The position numbers were made by a program, and so were the translations under genes. Source: Ahaetulla prasina (lineage: Eukaryota; Chordata; Lepidosauria; Squamata; Colubridae). From it: a stretch of DNA of 64,000 nt. The number at the start of each line of letters is the position of its first letter. Position 1 is the first letter of the stretch. The stretch is taken from the NCBI RefSeq assembly GCF_028640845.1, contig NC_080540.1, positions 97,439,561-97,503,560 on the forward strand, in the 5' to 3' direction. Below, in pieces: positions 46,930-60,483 of the stretch. The notes under the pieces are model-generated. The model was not told the DNA's origin. It saw nothing but the letters and a program-made list of their open reading frames with translations, and ran no database searches.

Positions 46930-48623
46930 GTGGAGAAGAAAATCTTCACCAAGCCCAAAATAGAAGGAGTGCCGTGCCGACTAGAAGTGGACACGGGTCA
47001 GCGATCACCATCATGTCCTGGGACACTTTGGCGAAGTGTTGCCATCGCCAAAGCGCCACCTGCAAACACAACGGCTACGAGTCCACGACTACCAAGGGAA
47101 TCGCATCCCTGTTCGAGGACCACCTCTGTCCGAGTCGATCACGGACCACACAAGAAGACCCTGCCCATCACGATCGTCGAAGGGACCCTGCCTAGTTTGT
47201 TGGGACTAGACTGGTTCCGTGCATTGGGCATGGGAGTGACTGGCATCTACAGAAGTGACTGTAACCTAAAGACACACTCATGAACGAGTTCAAGATGTCT
47301 TCAAGGACTGCCTGGGCAAGTACAAGGGGACCCCTATTTCCTTCAACTTAGACCCCAGGTAGCCCCATTAGGTTAAAGGCAAGGAGAGTCCTTTGCCCTT
47401 AAACCTAAGATTGACAAGGAGATAGATAAGCTCATAAATCAGGGATTCTGGTGCCAGTCGATCACGCAAAGTGGGAGACACCAATCGTCACCCAGTAAAA
47501 CCAGATGGGTCAGTTAGAATCTGCGCTGACTACAAGGCGGCGTTAAACAAAGCCTTACAGAAAAGCGCTTACCGGTTCCGTGGTGCAACACTTGCTGCAC
47601 TCTTTGGGGCAAGGGCAAGTCTTTGCAAAGTTAGACTTGGCTCAAGCCTATCAACAACTGCCCGTGAGCGCCAACACAGCGAAGCCCAAACGATTGTAAC
47701 TCACAGAGGTGCTTTCAAGTGTACCCGATTACAATTTGGGGTGAGTGTGGCACCGGGCTGTTCCAAAATTTAATGGAACGACTTCTGCAAGGGCTCCCAG
47801 GGTAGTCCCTACTTGATGATGTATTGATATCAGCGAAAATTTAGAGGAATTGGGGAGCGTTTGAGAAAAGTTCTGGGCATTTTCGGTCAGCGGACTAAAG
47901 GTTAAAGTGAACAAATGCCAGATAGGGGTAGAATCTGTAGAGTTCTTGGGCTACAGAATAGACAAGAAAGGAATTCACCCCACGGAAAGCAAAGTCAAGG
48001 CAATCAGAAAGGCTCCAGCGCCCAAAAACAAAACAGAGTTACAGGCATTCCTGGGGCTAGTGAATTTTACGCGGTCTTTTAAAAACAAAGCGACCGTTGC
48101 TGAGCCGCTGCATAAGCTTCTGGGAAAGAATACTGTTTGGTCTTGGGGAAAGTCGGAAGCTAGGGCTTTCGAAGCAGTAAAAAACCTACTCTCGAGCGAT
48201 AGCCTACTGATCCAGTATCATAGCTCATTGCCATTATTACTGGTTTGCGATGCCTCCCCTTACGGGGTGGGGGCTGTGCTCAGCCACAGACTTCCAAACG
48301 GCACAGAAGCCCCTATAGCCTTCTACTCCAGAACGATGTCCTCCTCAGAGAGGAACTATAGCCAGTTGGATAAGGCGCTAGCAATTGTGTCAGGGGTAAA
48401 AAAGTTTCACGAATACGTTTTTGGTAGAGACTTTGAAATTGTTACTGACCATAGACCGCTGTTAGGGATACTGGCTGGCGACCGCCCAACGCCTGTGGCA
48501 CTTTCGCCACGATTGACCCGATGGACTATCTTCTTAGCCGCTTATTCCTACAAGCTGCAGCATCGACCCGGAAAAGAAGTGGGGCATGCGGACGCTTTAA
48601 GCAGATGCCCACTACCAGGGGCG
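46930..48623 (+). pseudogene. Ty3/Gypsy pol remnant (protease, RT, RNase H)
   Basis: The protease core is visible as L-E-V-D-T-G at 46981-46998. RT fragments follow, including ICADYK near 47520 and catalytic L-D-D-V-L-I near 47812, in separate frames. From 47907 a 246-codon open frame holds the RT thumb (VEFLGYRIDKKGIHP) and RNase H (LLVCDASPYGVGAVLSH near residue 111, IVTDHRPLLGIL near 176). The first acidic RNase H residue (the D of DAS) is kept. The usual Glu in the Q-L-E-K-E-A-L-A block is missing: here it reads QLDKALAIV. Coding ends 20 residues after the RNase H, before any integrase. Multiple frameshifts make it inactive. Confidence 0.85.
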
Positions 48624-49274
48624 ATGCACACTTTGCAAATGATTTAGAAGTCGTTTTAGGAAAAAATGTTTTTATTCTCATGTGAACTTGTTCTGAAAAC
48701 CATGGATGAATATGTTAAAAATGTGACATGATAGATGAATCTTATTGCTTCTTTTTTGACAAAGTTACTAGATTAGGAGACCAAGTATAATGAGAATTTC
48801 TGAGGTTTTCAGTAAAATTCACCATAGCTTTTTTCTTTATAAAATAGATTGGGAGTTGTTTGAATAACCATATCCAACATGTGGCCTTTAATGAATTTGT
48901 CCATCCATGGAGCAGAGTTTGCAAGGGGGGCTACCTCAAAGTTTTTGATGGATTCAGCCGTCTTCAGCATTTTTATGTATGCATTAAATAAGGGGACAGA
49001 AGGGATACTGAGCAAATTTGCATGACACAAAACCTGAAGGGCTGTTACTAACAGCATAGAAGATTGAGTCAGAATTCAAACGGTTCTTATCAGCTTGAAC
49101 ACTGAGCTTTTCCCAGCAAAATGCAGTTTAACATTAATAAATATTGGGTTATATATTTATATATGAATAATCAGAAAAAGTAAAAACATTGATGAACTTC
49201 CTTGGAAGAAGGGTTTAGAAGTGGGAGAAAAAAATCCATCTTTAAAGGAATGGATTTCTCATGGACAATCTTGA

Positions 49275-49625
<351 letters not shown>

Positions 49626-49770
49626 TGAATGCAACCACAACAAAACTATTTTGGTAATAGCCTTTTGTTAAACGCTATTCAAAACTTAGCAATAAAACAC
49701 TCTCATTATTGCTGAAAGCTTTTTCTTGATTTTGTAGTTGTTGCTGTTTTTAATTTGATATTCATAGTTA

Positions 49771-50185
49771 CAGGTAGTCCTCAATTTACAACCATAACTG
49801 GGACTGGAATTTTCAATGTAAGTCGTTGTGATCATGAGTCAAATTGGACCAGATTTTAATGGTAATTTTTATAGCAACATTAAGCAAATCACTGCAGTTG
49901 TTAAATGAATCGCCTGTTCTTCAAGCAAATCCAGCTTCCCCCAGTGGGTGGATTTTACCATTATTATTTTTTTGCCATAACTCGGCAAAAAGGTGGCAAC
50001 TAACAATTGTGTGACTGCAGGATGTTGCAACCAGTTGTAAATGTGAGCCAGTTGCCAAACATCCATATTGTGCTTATGTGATCATGAAGATGTGTGACAG
50101 TTGTAAGTGAAAGTACAGGTCTTAAGTCACTTTTTCCAAGACTGTCCTAATTTTGAACACATGGTCATAACTCGAGGGCTACATG
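49771..50185. mobile_element. hAT-like non-autonomous element in block B
   Basis: It starts CAGGTAGTCCTCAATTTAC and ends CATAACTCGAGGGCTACATG, decayed inverted repeats of a common squamate family. The interior has AAATCACTGCAGTTGTTAAA-type phrases. Relative to the copy at 56258 it lacks about 11 bases (AGCCATCATTA region) that the family appears to have, so this copy is the derived one. Confidence 0.7.
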
Positions 50186-50284
50186 TGTACTATAAAATAT
50201 GAAGTACAATGTGACTTTTTTCCTCTTCAGCAACAATTGATCACTACTGGATTTTTTTTTCAAACACGGCTTCCTTCTTGAGAA

Positions 50285-50290
<6 letters not shown>

Positions 50291-50329
<39 letters not shown>
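50291..50329. repeat. (GT)n microsatellite, longer than in block C
   Basis: About 20 GT units, compared with about 13 at 56785-56810 in block C. Another (GT)n of about 15 units near 50690-50720 is expanded relative to block A (43832-43843). Confidence 0.9.
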
Positions 50330-50334
<5 letters not shown>

Positions 50335-50687
50335 CTTTGCATGAAAATATATTAAAACTAGAACATAAGCTAATGTCAGAATTTCATCCTGCTCTAAAAT
50401 AATATATATATATATACACAAGATAGATTATGCCTGGCTCAGCAATAGTGTATCTGAGAAGGATATGTCTACAGATTAAATATGAGCCATCAGTATGTTG
50501 CAGCTCCAAAAGAGACAATGCAATCTTGGGCAGATCAACATAGGTTTTGGAGTATCTGTGGTTCAAGTGTAGGATGAGAGTGAAGGTTCATTCTTTGAGC
50601 TTTCCAAATACATTTGGAAACCAACCCACAAGCTATATATAATATATATAGAAAAACATTTAATGTAGGATGTCAACCATAAAACTC

Positions 50688-50722
<35 letters not shown>

Positions 50723-52386
50723 TTGTGTGTGTATACACATACACACAAATATATATAAATTATATATATATTTAAAGTGTTCACTAAAGGAGAGATTTAT
50801 CATTGCACTCAGTAAGGTTAAAATATTATAATGTTTATCTGAATCCCCCACTCAGGTAAAAAAAAATGAAGGTGAAAAATGATAGAACTCCAAATTAGGT
50901 TTGTGATGGATGCTGAAGCACTGTGGGGCCAGAATAGTTGACTTGTTCTATTCCAAAAATATCTCTTGTAAGTATATTTGTCATAGAGTAATCTACTAAT
51001 TCATGATGCTTCTCATGAATTAGGTACTGATATATCTAATGTTCTTGCTGAAATATTCATAGGGCTGACTGCTATTAATCTCCAAATGTCTTATTCTCTC
51101 AGTTTGTGACTTTCAGGTAAATCAGTGGTCTGTGATCTGTGACTGCCACAGTAAATGAATGAAAACTGTTGACATCCCTGGATCATAGGTTTGCATCATT
51201 TATTAAAAACAACCAAGCCAAATTCAGCCCACAAGTTATAGTGTACTAATTGTCCTGACCCTGCAATTTTGCATTCTTTGGCATGTAACAAAAATGGGAC
51301 ATTGTAATTGATTTGTGTGCAGGAGCAAGATGAGCCCCTGATTGATTTCTCTCTGCTATTAAAATATTGGTTGATATGCCATATTCTACCACCATTGCTA
51401 GTCAATTGAAAAGACTTTGAGCAGAAATGCTGGAGGAGTCCAGCATCCGCAGAATCATCAGAAATGCCATAAATAGAACTGAGATAATCAGAGTGAGAAG
51501 TAGCAATACATATGAACATCTAATGTGGGGAAATCCTGGGTTACCACATTTGAGCTGCAAAAATTCAAACAATTACTAAGTGTCAATAAGAAGTTAGACT
51601 TTTGTTCACCGCTTTGTTCCAATATAGTAGTCTGGCAGTCGTAGAAAGTACCATGAAGTCTAAAATTGCCTAAATTCACTGAAGATTTGGGGAAGAATGA
51701 GGCTGTGTTTTCTAAGCTACGAACACATAACTCTATGAATTGGTGGTACAACATGATAGAAGTATCATAATATGTGTGCTTTCTTCTGTGTTGGTTGTCT
51801 CTTAGGCACCAGGAGAAAATATTGTTTTCTGTTATATTTACCATGGTGCCTTGGAGTACCATGAAGATGTTTCTACTGATTTTGACTTCTTTTCTATCAG
51901 TGATATTCTTACTGTTGTTTTTTGTTCTATTTTTAATTGCCTGCTTACATTTATAAGACCACTGGCAGAGAAGGCCAGGTTGGATAAATATATTTCCAGC
52001 TCTGTCTAACTAACACAAAAGTAATTTTTTCAAATCTATAACTTTTGAGGACATCACTTTCAAATTCTTCTTGCAGCAGGACTGGAAACAATTGAGATCC
52101 TAGATCACCTCTCAGCTCTTCTCTTCCTCTCGGGTGAAGTCAAGCGGCGCCTCCTCCTTCTCGCGCCCCTTCTCCGCCACTCCCCTTCTCTGCCTCCTCC
52201 TCTTGCGTTGCCGCCTCCATTTTCAGAATGGGAGTGAACAAAAAATCGGGACTTTTGGAATTGCTGTGGGACGGGAAAATTATTAAAAACGGGACTGTCC
52301 CACCAAAAGCGGGACGTCTGGTCACTATATACTATCCAGATGAGTGGGATGCAATTCACTGAGAACTGAATCCCAGTCATCTGGAT

Positions 52387-52496
52387 CAGGGTCTCCAACC
52401 TTGGTCCCTTTAAGAGTTGTGGACTTCAACTCCCAGAGTTCTTCAGCCAGCTTTGAAGTCCACAAGTCTTAAAGGGACCAAGGTTGGAGATTCCTG
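52387..52496. mobile_element. Palindromic hAT-like MITE (block B copy)
   Basis: Duplicate of 45510-45620, one G shorter in the opening G run (CAGGGTCTCC). Confidence 0.85.
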
Positions 52497-52660
52497 ATCT
52501 GAATAGAACCCAGTTGGGAAAGCTGTTCTAGACAAATGTAGTTTAAGGCAGATTTATGTGTGTGTATGTACTCTACCATGCCTAACGTCTCTATTGCTTA
52601 TTGCTGTTTAGTTGAACAGTGAAGGGGCAATTTCCCTCTTTCATTATCCCCTATGCTAAT

Positions 52661-53986
52661 AATCATATTTTTTTTACCAAGACCACACAAACAGTTTGTG
52701 GCTGAAGTTTGACTGCCCTCAAATCCCGAAGCTAATTTGACCACTTTGTCTAAAAGACCACATATTGATAATCCTCACAGTACTTCCAGGTTTATATCAT
52801 TTCTCATTACCAGCACTTTCATTGGATTGAGGTACAATCCACTGCATATTTAATCAGAAATGAGCCTTGATGTATTCAGCACAGAATTCAGTGAGTACAG
52901 TGTTTACTCCTTAGTAAGTATGTTTAGGAAGATAGCCTAAATGGTAATATGGCTGTCATTAGTCATGTGACTTGCAGCCAATTAATCAAATTGTTAAGCA
53001 ATTAGATTTAAATGGCTTAAATTATAGTTGCAAATTGCAACCATCTCAATAAATTTTGAGGTACTGTATATTGAAGGGTATAGCAATTTACAGCCTGATA
53101 AAGCAATGCATATTTTAAATGATGGTTAAAGTAGAAAGGGCGCCTTTTAATATTTTCTTTTTTTATTCCCTATCACAGTGACAAACTAGAGCTAAAATGG
53201 CATAAGTGTGCTGTTAATTCATGTTCACGCTGATGAAAATTGGAACTTACTGATTAGAAGTGGTGTCCTTTGATTAATCGCCTAAAGCTTTAGCTGATTA
53301 AGAAGCCAATTATAGCTTATAGCTCTACTTATTGTTGGAGTAGAGTTTATAAAGGAAGTGTTTTAGCTCACTTGGTATTCTTATGTACTCATGAATGAAA
53401 TTTTACCAAGTGCAACCTGGAGGAGAATTCTGCAACCTATATATCCCCCATAATGGAGAACCTACAGCTATAAGCTTTAGCTATAAGAAAAGAAATGGGA
53501 ACAGCACTCACTGATGCTTCCAAAGCATCTTGTGCTAAATTTTTTGTTCATTTCAAAAGCTCCTTTTCCTCTTGTAGTGAAATATATGGCTTATCTCTTA
53601 CACATGCAGATTATGTGTTCTTCTCATCTTTTTTCCCTTTTTCCCTAAATCTCTGAGAAATTATACTTACAGATCTTATATATGGTAATAAGGCCATGTT
53701 TCTCATACTGAAGCTCACAGTATCAGTGATAGATCTTACATCTATTACTGCAAAGAATGCAGTGGAATTACATTCTCAAGACCAAGTATCTTAAAACAGA
53801 ATAAGTTATTCTCCAAACCCTTACAACATATATTCACTGGAGTGGTTTTCAGATGAGCCTTATATTTTCATATTTTTACTTTGGAAACATAACTTTTATT
53901 ATATTTCCATTTGCTGAAAATCCTCCTGTAGAAATATTTCATAGGGGATCTAAATGTCTATGAAGATTCTCATCCAGGTCATGGTT
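52661..53986. other. Unique intronic DNA between duplicated blocks
   Basis: About 1.3 kb of AT-rich sequence, with no coding block. Its start is the apparently native continuation of blocks A/B. Confidence 0.5.
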
Positions 53987-54066
53987 GTCCCAAAGGTGCT
54001 TTTTCAGGAGGCAACTAGACTTTCTGGAGAAAGTCAGTTGCCTCTTGTAAAAAGCACCTTTGGGAC
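53987..54066. repeat. MITE-like hairpin
   Basis: GTCCCAAAGGTGCTTTTTCA with GGAGGCAACT on the left pairs with CAGTTGCCTCTTGTAAAAAG and CACCTTTGGGAC on the right, so about 35 bases pair on each side with a few mismatches. No transposase or clear target duplication. Confidence 0.75.
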
Positions 54067-54230
54067 ATAGAGAATCTAGTTTTAACTTCATTCAGGCCCC
54101 TTCCCTGATATTTGCTCTGTTTTGCTCCTTTTTGCTTATACCTGCTCCAGTGGCCATTTCTCCAATCTCTATAGATAGCAGAAAGACAAAAGATCAGCAA
54201 TAGTCTAATATGAATTTTCTAGGTAATAAA

Positions 54231-54462
54231 GAGCCATGGTGATGCAGTGGTTAAAATGCAGTACTGGTCACCAATGATTCTGGTCACTGCCAGGAGTTCA
54301 ATCCTGACTGGCTCAAGGTTGACTCAACCTTCCATCCTTCTGAGGTCCATAAAATGAGGATCAAGATTGTTGAGAGCAATATGCTGACTCTGTAAACCGC
54401 TTAGACAGGACTGTAAAACACTATGAAAGGTATATAAGTCTAAGTGCTACTGCTATTGCTAA
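54231..54462 (+). mobile_element. tRNA-derived SINE (second family)
   Basis: The head GTGATGCAGTGGTTAAAATG is followed by a degenerate B-box (GAGTTCAATCC). The body has CTCAAGGTTGACTCAACCTT, CTGACTCTGTAAACCGCTTA and GGTATATAAGTCTAAGTGCT, and the 3' end is (TGCTAT)n-like. This is a family common in snakes, distinct from the Sauria SINE. Confidence 0.8.
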
Positions 54463-54957
54463 TAAATAATACTTGAGGTGACCGGTCATACAATTTTAAT
54501 GCTGTGTTCTTGTATTCTAATCCTGAATTTATTCAGGAAATATCTAAATAAAGAAAAGTGAGATACTGGGATTGATTGTGTTAACAGCTTTTTATAGGGG
54601 AAAGTTACTTTTGAACTAATTACGATGTTCATCATCCCAAAAAAGCCATTGGAACTTGTACTATACTGAATAGTCAAATTATTTATCTTAACTCATCAGA
54701 AAATATGGAAAGTATGCTATGCCTTTCGAAACAAGTCAGTGGAGATTTAAGTGGATGGTGGGTTCATCCAAATTATGACAACACCCTTCTCGCAAAATCC
54801 AGCAGGTTCCCACCCTTTTAGCCTTCAGAAAATCATGACAAGCTGGGTTGTTTCTCCTGTTGCTGGGATAGGATGAGACTGGAGTCCAACAATTGTTTGG
54901 TTTGATAATTCAGATATTATAAGCTACTTATCTGGTTTTCTAGGTTTCTTTGGTCTT
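54463..54957. other. Intronic DNA without recognised genes
   Basis: About 500 bases with no coding block or repeat termini recognised. Confidence 0.4.
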
Positions 54958-55035
54958 ATCATTTTATTTTTATTTATTATTTATTAAATTTTAATGCCAC
55001 CCATTTCCCACATAAGGTGACGCTGGGCGGCTATT
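54958..55035 (-). mobile_element. CR1/L3-type LINE 3' terminus, old
   Basis: Plus-strand (ATTT)n-like run, then TTTTAATGCCACCCATTTCC and CGCTGGGCGGC, a decayed reverse complement of the CR1/L3 3' end. Confidence 0.55.
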
Positions 55036-55652
55036 ATTGCTGTGAGCCCTTCTGGAATGAATTTTACAAGATATGCAGCCTATAAAGCCTCTTCAATAAT
55101 AAAGAAAAAAGCACCATAAAAAGTCACAATGTATTGAAAGCATTCTTGTATTTTAAAATAAATTATTATTCCATAATAGCACCTGTCTGAAAATTAAGGA
55201 TTTTTCATTTGGAAATCTGAAGCCCAGCATGCAAATTGCATTTTCAAAGGTGAACATAGAACTTGATAACTCAGTATTTACTTTTGATAATCACTGCCTG
55301 AAGACTCAGAGCTCATTTTACTGTTGTTAAAAAAAAGAAAGAAAGAAAAGCCATTCAGTAAGTCAGGAACATGAGTTCAAAGCTATTCTATTTTATTTAT
55401 TTATTTATTTTTGCAATACAGGAAAATAAAAAGTTGGATTGTGCCATGGTAATGCAGAAGTGCATTAAAACTGAATTTATTTAGCGGTGGTGGGGGGAAT
55501 AAGGACAATGTTTCTGAATCATATAAGTTTATATTTGTCCTTCGGTCACACAACCTGTGCATTTACTTTCAAAAAATATCTACAGTAAATATCTAAATGT
55601 AATGCAATCAGCAGATTATTCTGTTTTAAATCTGTCTGCTGAGTACAGTTCT
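55036..55652. other. Intronic DNA without recognised genes
   Basis: About 620 bases, with a (TTTA)n stretch at 55388-55410. This is the unique left flank of block C. Confidence 0.45.
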
Positions 55653-55761
55653 ATAATCAGAAAAAGTAAAAAACATTGATGAACTTCCTTGGAAGAAGGG
55701 TTTAGAAGTGGGAGAAAAAAATCCATCTTTAAAGGAATGGATTTCTCATGGACAATCTTGA

Positions 55762-56112
<351 letters not shown>

Positions 56113-56257
56113 TGAATGCAACCACAACAAAACTATTTTGGTAATAGCCTTTTGTTAAACGCTATTCAAAACTTAGCAATAAAACACTCTCATTATTGCT
56201 GAAAGCTTTTTCTTGATTTTGTAGTTGTTGCTGTTTTTAATTTGATATTCATAGTTA

Positions 56258-56683
56258 CAGGTAGTCCTCAATTTACAACCATAACTGGGACTGGAATTTT
56301 CAATGTAAGTCGTTGTGATCATGAGTCAAATCGGACCAGATTTTAATGGCAATTTTTACAGCAACATTAAGCAAATCACTGCAGTTGTTAAATGAATCGC
56401 CTGTTCTTCAAGCAAATCCAGCTTCCCCCAGTGGGTGGATTTTACCATTATTATTTTTTTGCCATAACTCGGCAAAAAGGTGGCAACTAACAATTGTGTG
56501 ACTGCAGGATGTTGCAACCAGTTGTAAATGTGAGCCAGTTGCCAAACATCCATATTGTGCTTATGTGACCATGAAGATGTGTGACAGTTGTAAGTGAAAG
56601 TACAGGTCTTAAGTCACTTTTTCCAAGACTGTCCTAATTTTGAGCCATCATTAAACACATGGTCATAACTCGAGGGCTACATG
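56258..56683. mobile_element. hAT-like non-autonomous element in block C
   Basis: Same element as 49771-50185: starts CAGGTAGTCCTCAATTTAC, ends AACTCGAGGGCTACATG, 426 bp, no transposase. Confidence 0.7.
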
Positions 56684-56879
56684 TGTACTATAAAATATGA
56701 AGTACAATGTGACTTTTTTCCTCTTCAGCAACAATTGATCACTACTGGATTTTTTTTTCAAACACGGCTTCCTTCTTGAGAAGTGTGTGTGTGTGTGTGT
56801 GTGTGTGTGTCTTTGCATGAAAATATATTAAAACTAGAACATAAGCTAATGTCAGAATTTCATCCTGCTCTAAAATAAT

Positions 56880-59631
56880 TTAATATATAAACTTTACAAC
56901 ACTATTATTTATCACTATATATATAATATTGTTTTATAGTTGGAAAAGTGTTAATTAGCTATAAAAAAGAAAGCCATGTTTCCAGAAATATTGTTTTTAT
57001 AATGATCATGATTATGCTGTACCTCTAGAACCCTGAGCAATATCTGGTTACAGTCAGAAAGACCATGAGGGATTGACCAGACCAGTTATCTCAACCATGT
57101 ATTTATATACTATAATGAGATGACATCAGATGACACCTTCACTAGTACATGTGTGTCTTTTTGCTTTCTCTTTATTTCTCTCATTTTTCTTTTTTTCTTT
57201 TTTTCATTTACTGGCCTATTTGTGTTAGTTTCTAATAAAAACTATACTTCAAATGATTAAAACTGAGAAAGGGGAACTTCAGAATATTTTTTACAAAATT
57301 CACCCTTGGCAGGAGATATTTGGACAATGGGTTGGAATCTTTCCAGCTGTGCCAGAAGTCCTGCTTCTTCCTCCAAGCTGATAATTTTATTCCAGAACAA
57401 AGTTGCTATTGAAGGCTTGGGAAAAAATTCCATGTTATGCTGTGCTGGATATCTGTACCTGGATTTATTATTATGGCTCATCACCCAGTCAGCCAGATGA
57501 TTAGACTGGATTTGGAATCTTATCCACCTTTCGAATCCTTCCCAAGCTGGGATAGGCAGATGTTGTTTGATGGTATATTAAAAGTATATTACTAATATTA
57601 TCTATAATAGTTCTAGATTGTTTTGTGGCTCTGGGTGCTATTTATTTTGTATGTTGATTTCACTCCTATTTAAACAAGTTATCATACTTACATACAAAAC
57701 TACCATGCTAAAGTCAGAAATCTATAACTGAGAATAAGTTTTATTATAAAGATGACCATAGAGAACTTTATTTTTATGGCTCATCCAGCTAATTATCTAG
57801 CTAATTAGACTGGATTTGGCATCTTGGCTTTGCAACTTGTACACAAATGTTTGCAGTTTTATGTTAAATCTTTGAGCTGAGAATGACGGACACCAGATAA
57901 TTCTGTGTATTTCTAGCAACAATATTAAGAGATCAAAAGAAAAACATGTTGGAAGACAGTAAAAATGAGCTTTCATGATTGCCATTATATTTTTGCAAGA
58001 AATAGCAGCCAACTATTATGATGCCTCTCAGAAGTAATATATTTCTGTCTGCTATCTTTGGAACGAATGGCATGTAATCATTAGGAATTAAACTCTGATT
58101 CGGTCTGTTCTGTTTAACTTTCCTATTTAATTTCCTAATCCAGTGAATATACTTCCAAATTTAATCATACTTCCAGAGGATGATTTGTCAGACTGAGCCA
58201 TGAACATTATTGTTACAAACTTTGAGAAAAGGATAAGAGGATATAATTTTATTTTTAGCAGTTAAAAAGGCCAGCATGTTTATAATAATGCTGCGATCTT
58301 TGAAAACAAGGGATTTCTTTTCTGGGCTTTCAGGCTGGTCTGGTTGGCTGACCACTTAGAAGTCGTATAAACATTTTAAATCTGTAAGTCAACGCTTACA
58401 GACTATCTCATGAAAATATTCTCATCAAAGTTAATCCTGCATCCTATGATCATGATGAATGTTATTGGTCACAATGAGTACTGCAATATCATAATAAAAG
58501 AGCAGCTTAGAGAATAAAGAATATGGATACTCCATAAGCTATATGTAAAATGATAATTGGCTCTAATAGATAGATAAATAGCTAGATATCAGCTGCTTTA
58601 TGGTCTGAAAGCACTTGTTTCAATGCTATCTAACTAGCCTTGGAAAGACAAGCTGCCCATCTTAATTATTATAGTAGCATGGCATATATTGAGATGTTTT
58701 TAATGGGTTGTTTAGCAAAATCAGCTCCTTGGCTAAACTGTTGTGATAGATCAAAGCAGGGCAAACTAACAGCCAATATGCCTTTAACTCTTGACTGAAC
58801 ACTAATTGGTTGAACATATATGTGATAATATTTGTCTGGCTTAGAATACCATAAAATGACCTTGTACTGTGTGATTGAATTATGAAGCAAAGTGTAAATG
58901 TATTCTTACATTATAACCAACTACTATATGTCATAACTATACTAATAGAAGAATTGTCTTCATTATTTTATTGGCAAAATGCCCGTAATTACGGTGTGTA
59001 CTAGTGGGTGCATTTGGAAAAATCTTTACATATTGCTAGGCTGTTCTTTCATTCAGATTCTCTTGTGCTGGAGAGTGAAAGAATCAGTGTCTTGACTACT
59101 AAGCTAGAAAATTTTACTACCCCCACCCCCAATATGAGCCATTAATTGGAACTGAGGAATGTAAAGTGACACTAGTGAATTATGAGCTAGATATAGTCCT
59201 CTGGAGCTTCTGATTTCAACCTCCTTGGTCTTTAACTCCAGGTCTTTTCTTTCTCATCATTCTAGAGTAGTCTTCTCCAACTTGCCGTTCTTCAGATTTG
59301 TGCCCTAGAGATTCCTGGTTTCTTGTTCCAAATTATCTAGGATCACCAGGCTAATGAATATCAGAGAATCTAATTTGAATCACAAATTATTGATGAGAGA
59401 TGAGGAGAGAGAGGAGGGGGAGGGAGGGAAGTCGACTCATAGCTGTGAGAAAAGGACACTGTATGAACATGGGTGGATATTCTATGACTGTATAGATCTA
59501 AAACTAATGGTGAGGGATGTTGGCAGATATCATTAAGGCAACAATATCAGGTACATTGACCGTGCGTAGTGTAAAGAAAGTCCACTCTGATAACTGAGCC
59601 CACAAAAAGTCTGCTGTGGGTTTTTTCTCTG
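56880..59631. other. Intronic DNA without recognised genes
   Basis: About 2.75 kb between the FSTL4 exons, AT-rich. A 'tggcaaaatgcccgtaatta' phrase near 58972 resembles the start of an RTE- or Helitron-like repeat but cannot be assigned. No additional exon seen. Confidence 0.45.
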
Positions 59632-59730
59632 TAAATTTTTTTTTTATTTATTTAATTTGTCACAACAGTATACATAAACATTGTCATAGTAAAAAAAAGA
59701 AAAACATATCATGAAATATATATATATATA

Positions 59731-59777
<47 letters not shown>

Positions 59778-60483
59778 GTATGTATGTAAAGGATATGCAT
59801 AGCTATATTAATTAGAAATAATAAAGAGAACAATAGGACAGGAACGGTAGGCACTTTTGTGCTCTTATGCACACCCCTTATAGTCCTCTTAGGAATGGGG
59901 TGAGGTCAATAGTAGACAGTTTTTGGTTGAAGACTTTGGGATTTTTTATAGAGACTATGGAGTCAGGTAATGAGTTTCAAGCAGTAACAACTCTGTTGCA
60001 GAAGTCATATTTTCTGCAATCAAGTTTGAAACGGTTGACATTAAGCTTGAATCTATTTTTTGCTCTTGTAATATTGCGATTGAAGCTGAAGTAGTCATTT
60101 ACAGGAAGGATATTGCAATAGATGATTTTGTGTGTTAAACACAGGTCATGTCGAAGTCGATGTAATTGTAAGTTTTCTAATCCCAGGATTTCAAGTCTGG
60201 TGGCATAAGGTATTTTGTTGTTTTTGGAGGAGTGAATAACTCTTCTAGTAAAATATTTCTGGACGCGTTCTATTGTATTTATGTCAGAGATGTGGTGTGG
60301 GTTCCAGACAGATGAGCTGTATTCAAGAATAGGTCTGGCAATGTTTTGTATGCTCTAGTTAGTAGTGTAGAGTTTTTGGAAAAGAAGCTGCATAAAATTA
60401 GGTTAACTACTTTTAGAGCCTTTTTTGCTATGTAGTTGCAGTGGGCTTTGGCATTAAGGTCATTTGATATGAGAACTCCAAGA
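59632..60483 (-). mobile_element. LINE 3' end, same family as 36653-37760
   Basis: It is closely parallel to 36653-37445: the 3' tail ATTTATTTAATTTGTCACA, the phrase TGTGCTCTTATGCACACC, and a C-terminal coding region read on the minus strand with K-A-H-C-N-Y-I-A-K-K-A-L-K near 60435. It is truncated before the RT catalytic motif. An AT/CA dinucleotide array (59718-59785) interrupts the 3' UTR. Inserted only about 85 bases upstream of FSTL4 exon 2. Confidence 0.82.
59718..59785. repeat. (TA)n(CA)n(TA)n microsatellite
   Basis: Compound alternating purine/pyrimidine run within the LINE 3' UTR. Confidence 0.9.

Larger units (their letters stand above)
45963..48623 (+). mobile_element. Ty3/Gypsy retrotransposon internal region, truncated
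   Basis: It follows the LTR and primer site. Gag, protease, reverse transcriptase and RNase H remnants appear in the expected order, spread over several frames. Integrase, polypurine tract and 3' LTR are absent. The element stops in the RNase H/integrase connection at 48623, and the next base starts duplicated block B. GC content is clearly higher than in the surrounding intron. The left LTR end abuts block A at a point where block B shows the apparently empty site CTATGCTAAT/AATCATAT, so a target duplication of about TAAT would be expected but the right flank is lost. Confidence 0.88.

Noticed and set aside
45785..48623. An active or domesticated Gypsy-derived gene
   Set aside because: Several frameshifts, missing integrase and 3' LTR and a lost RNase H Glu block argue against function.
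49869..50066. 65-codon minus-strand frame conserved between 49869 and 56356
   Set aside because: It lies in a hAT-like repeat that was duplicated; identity reflects recent copying, not selection.
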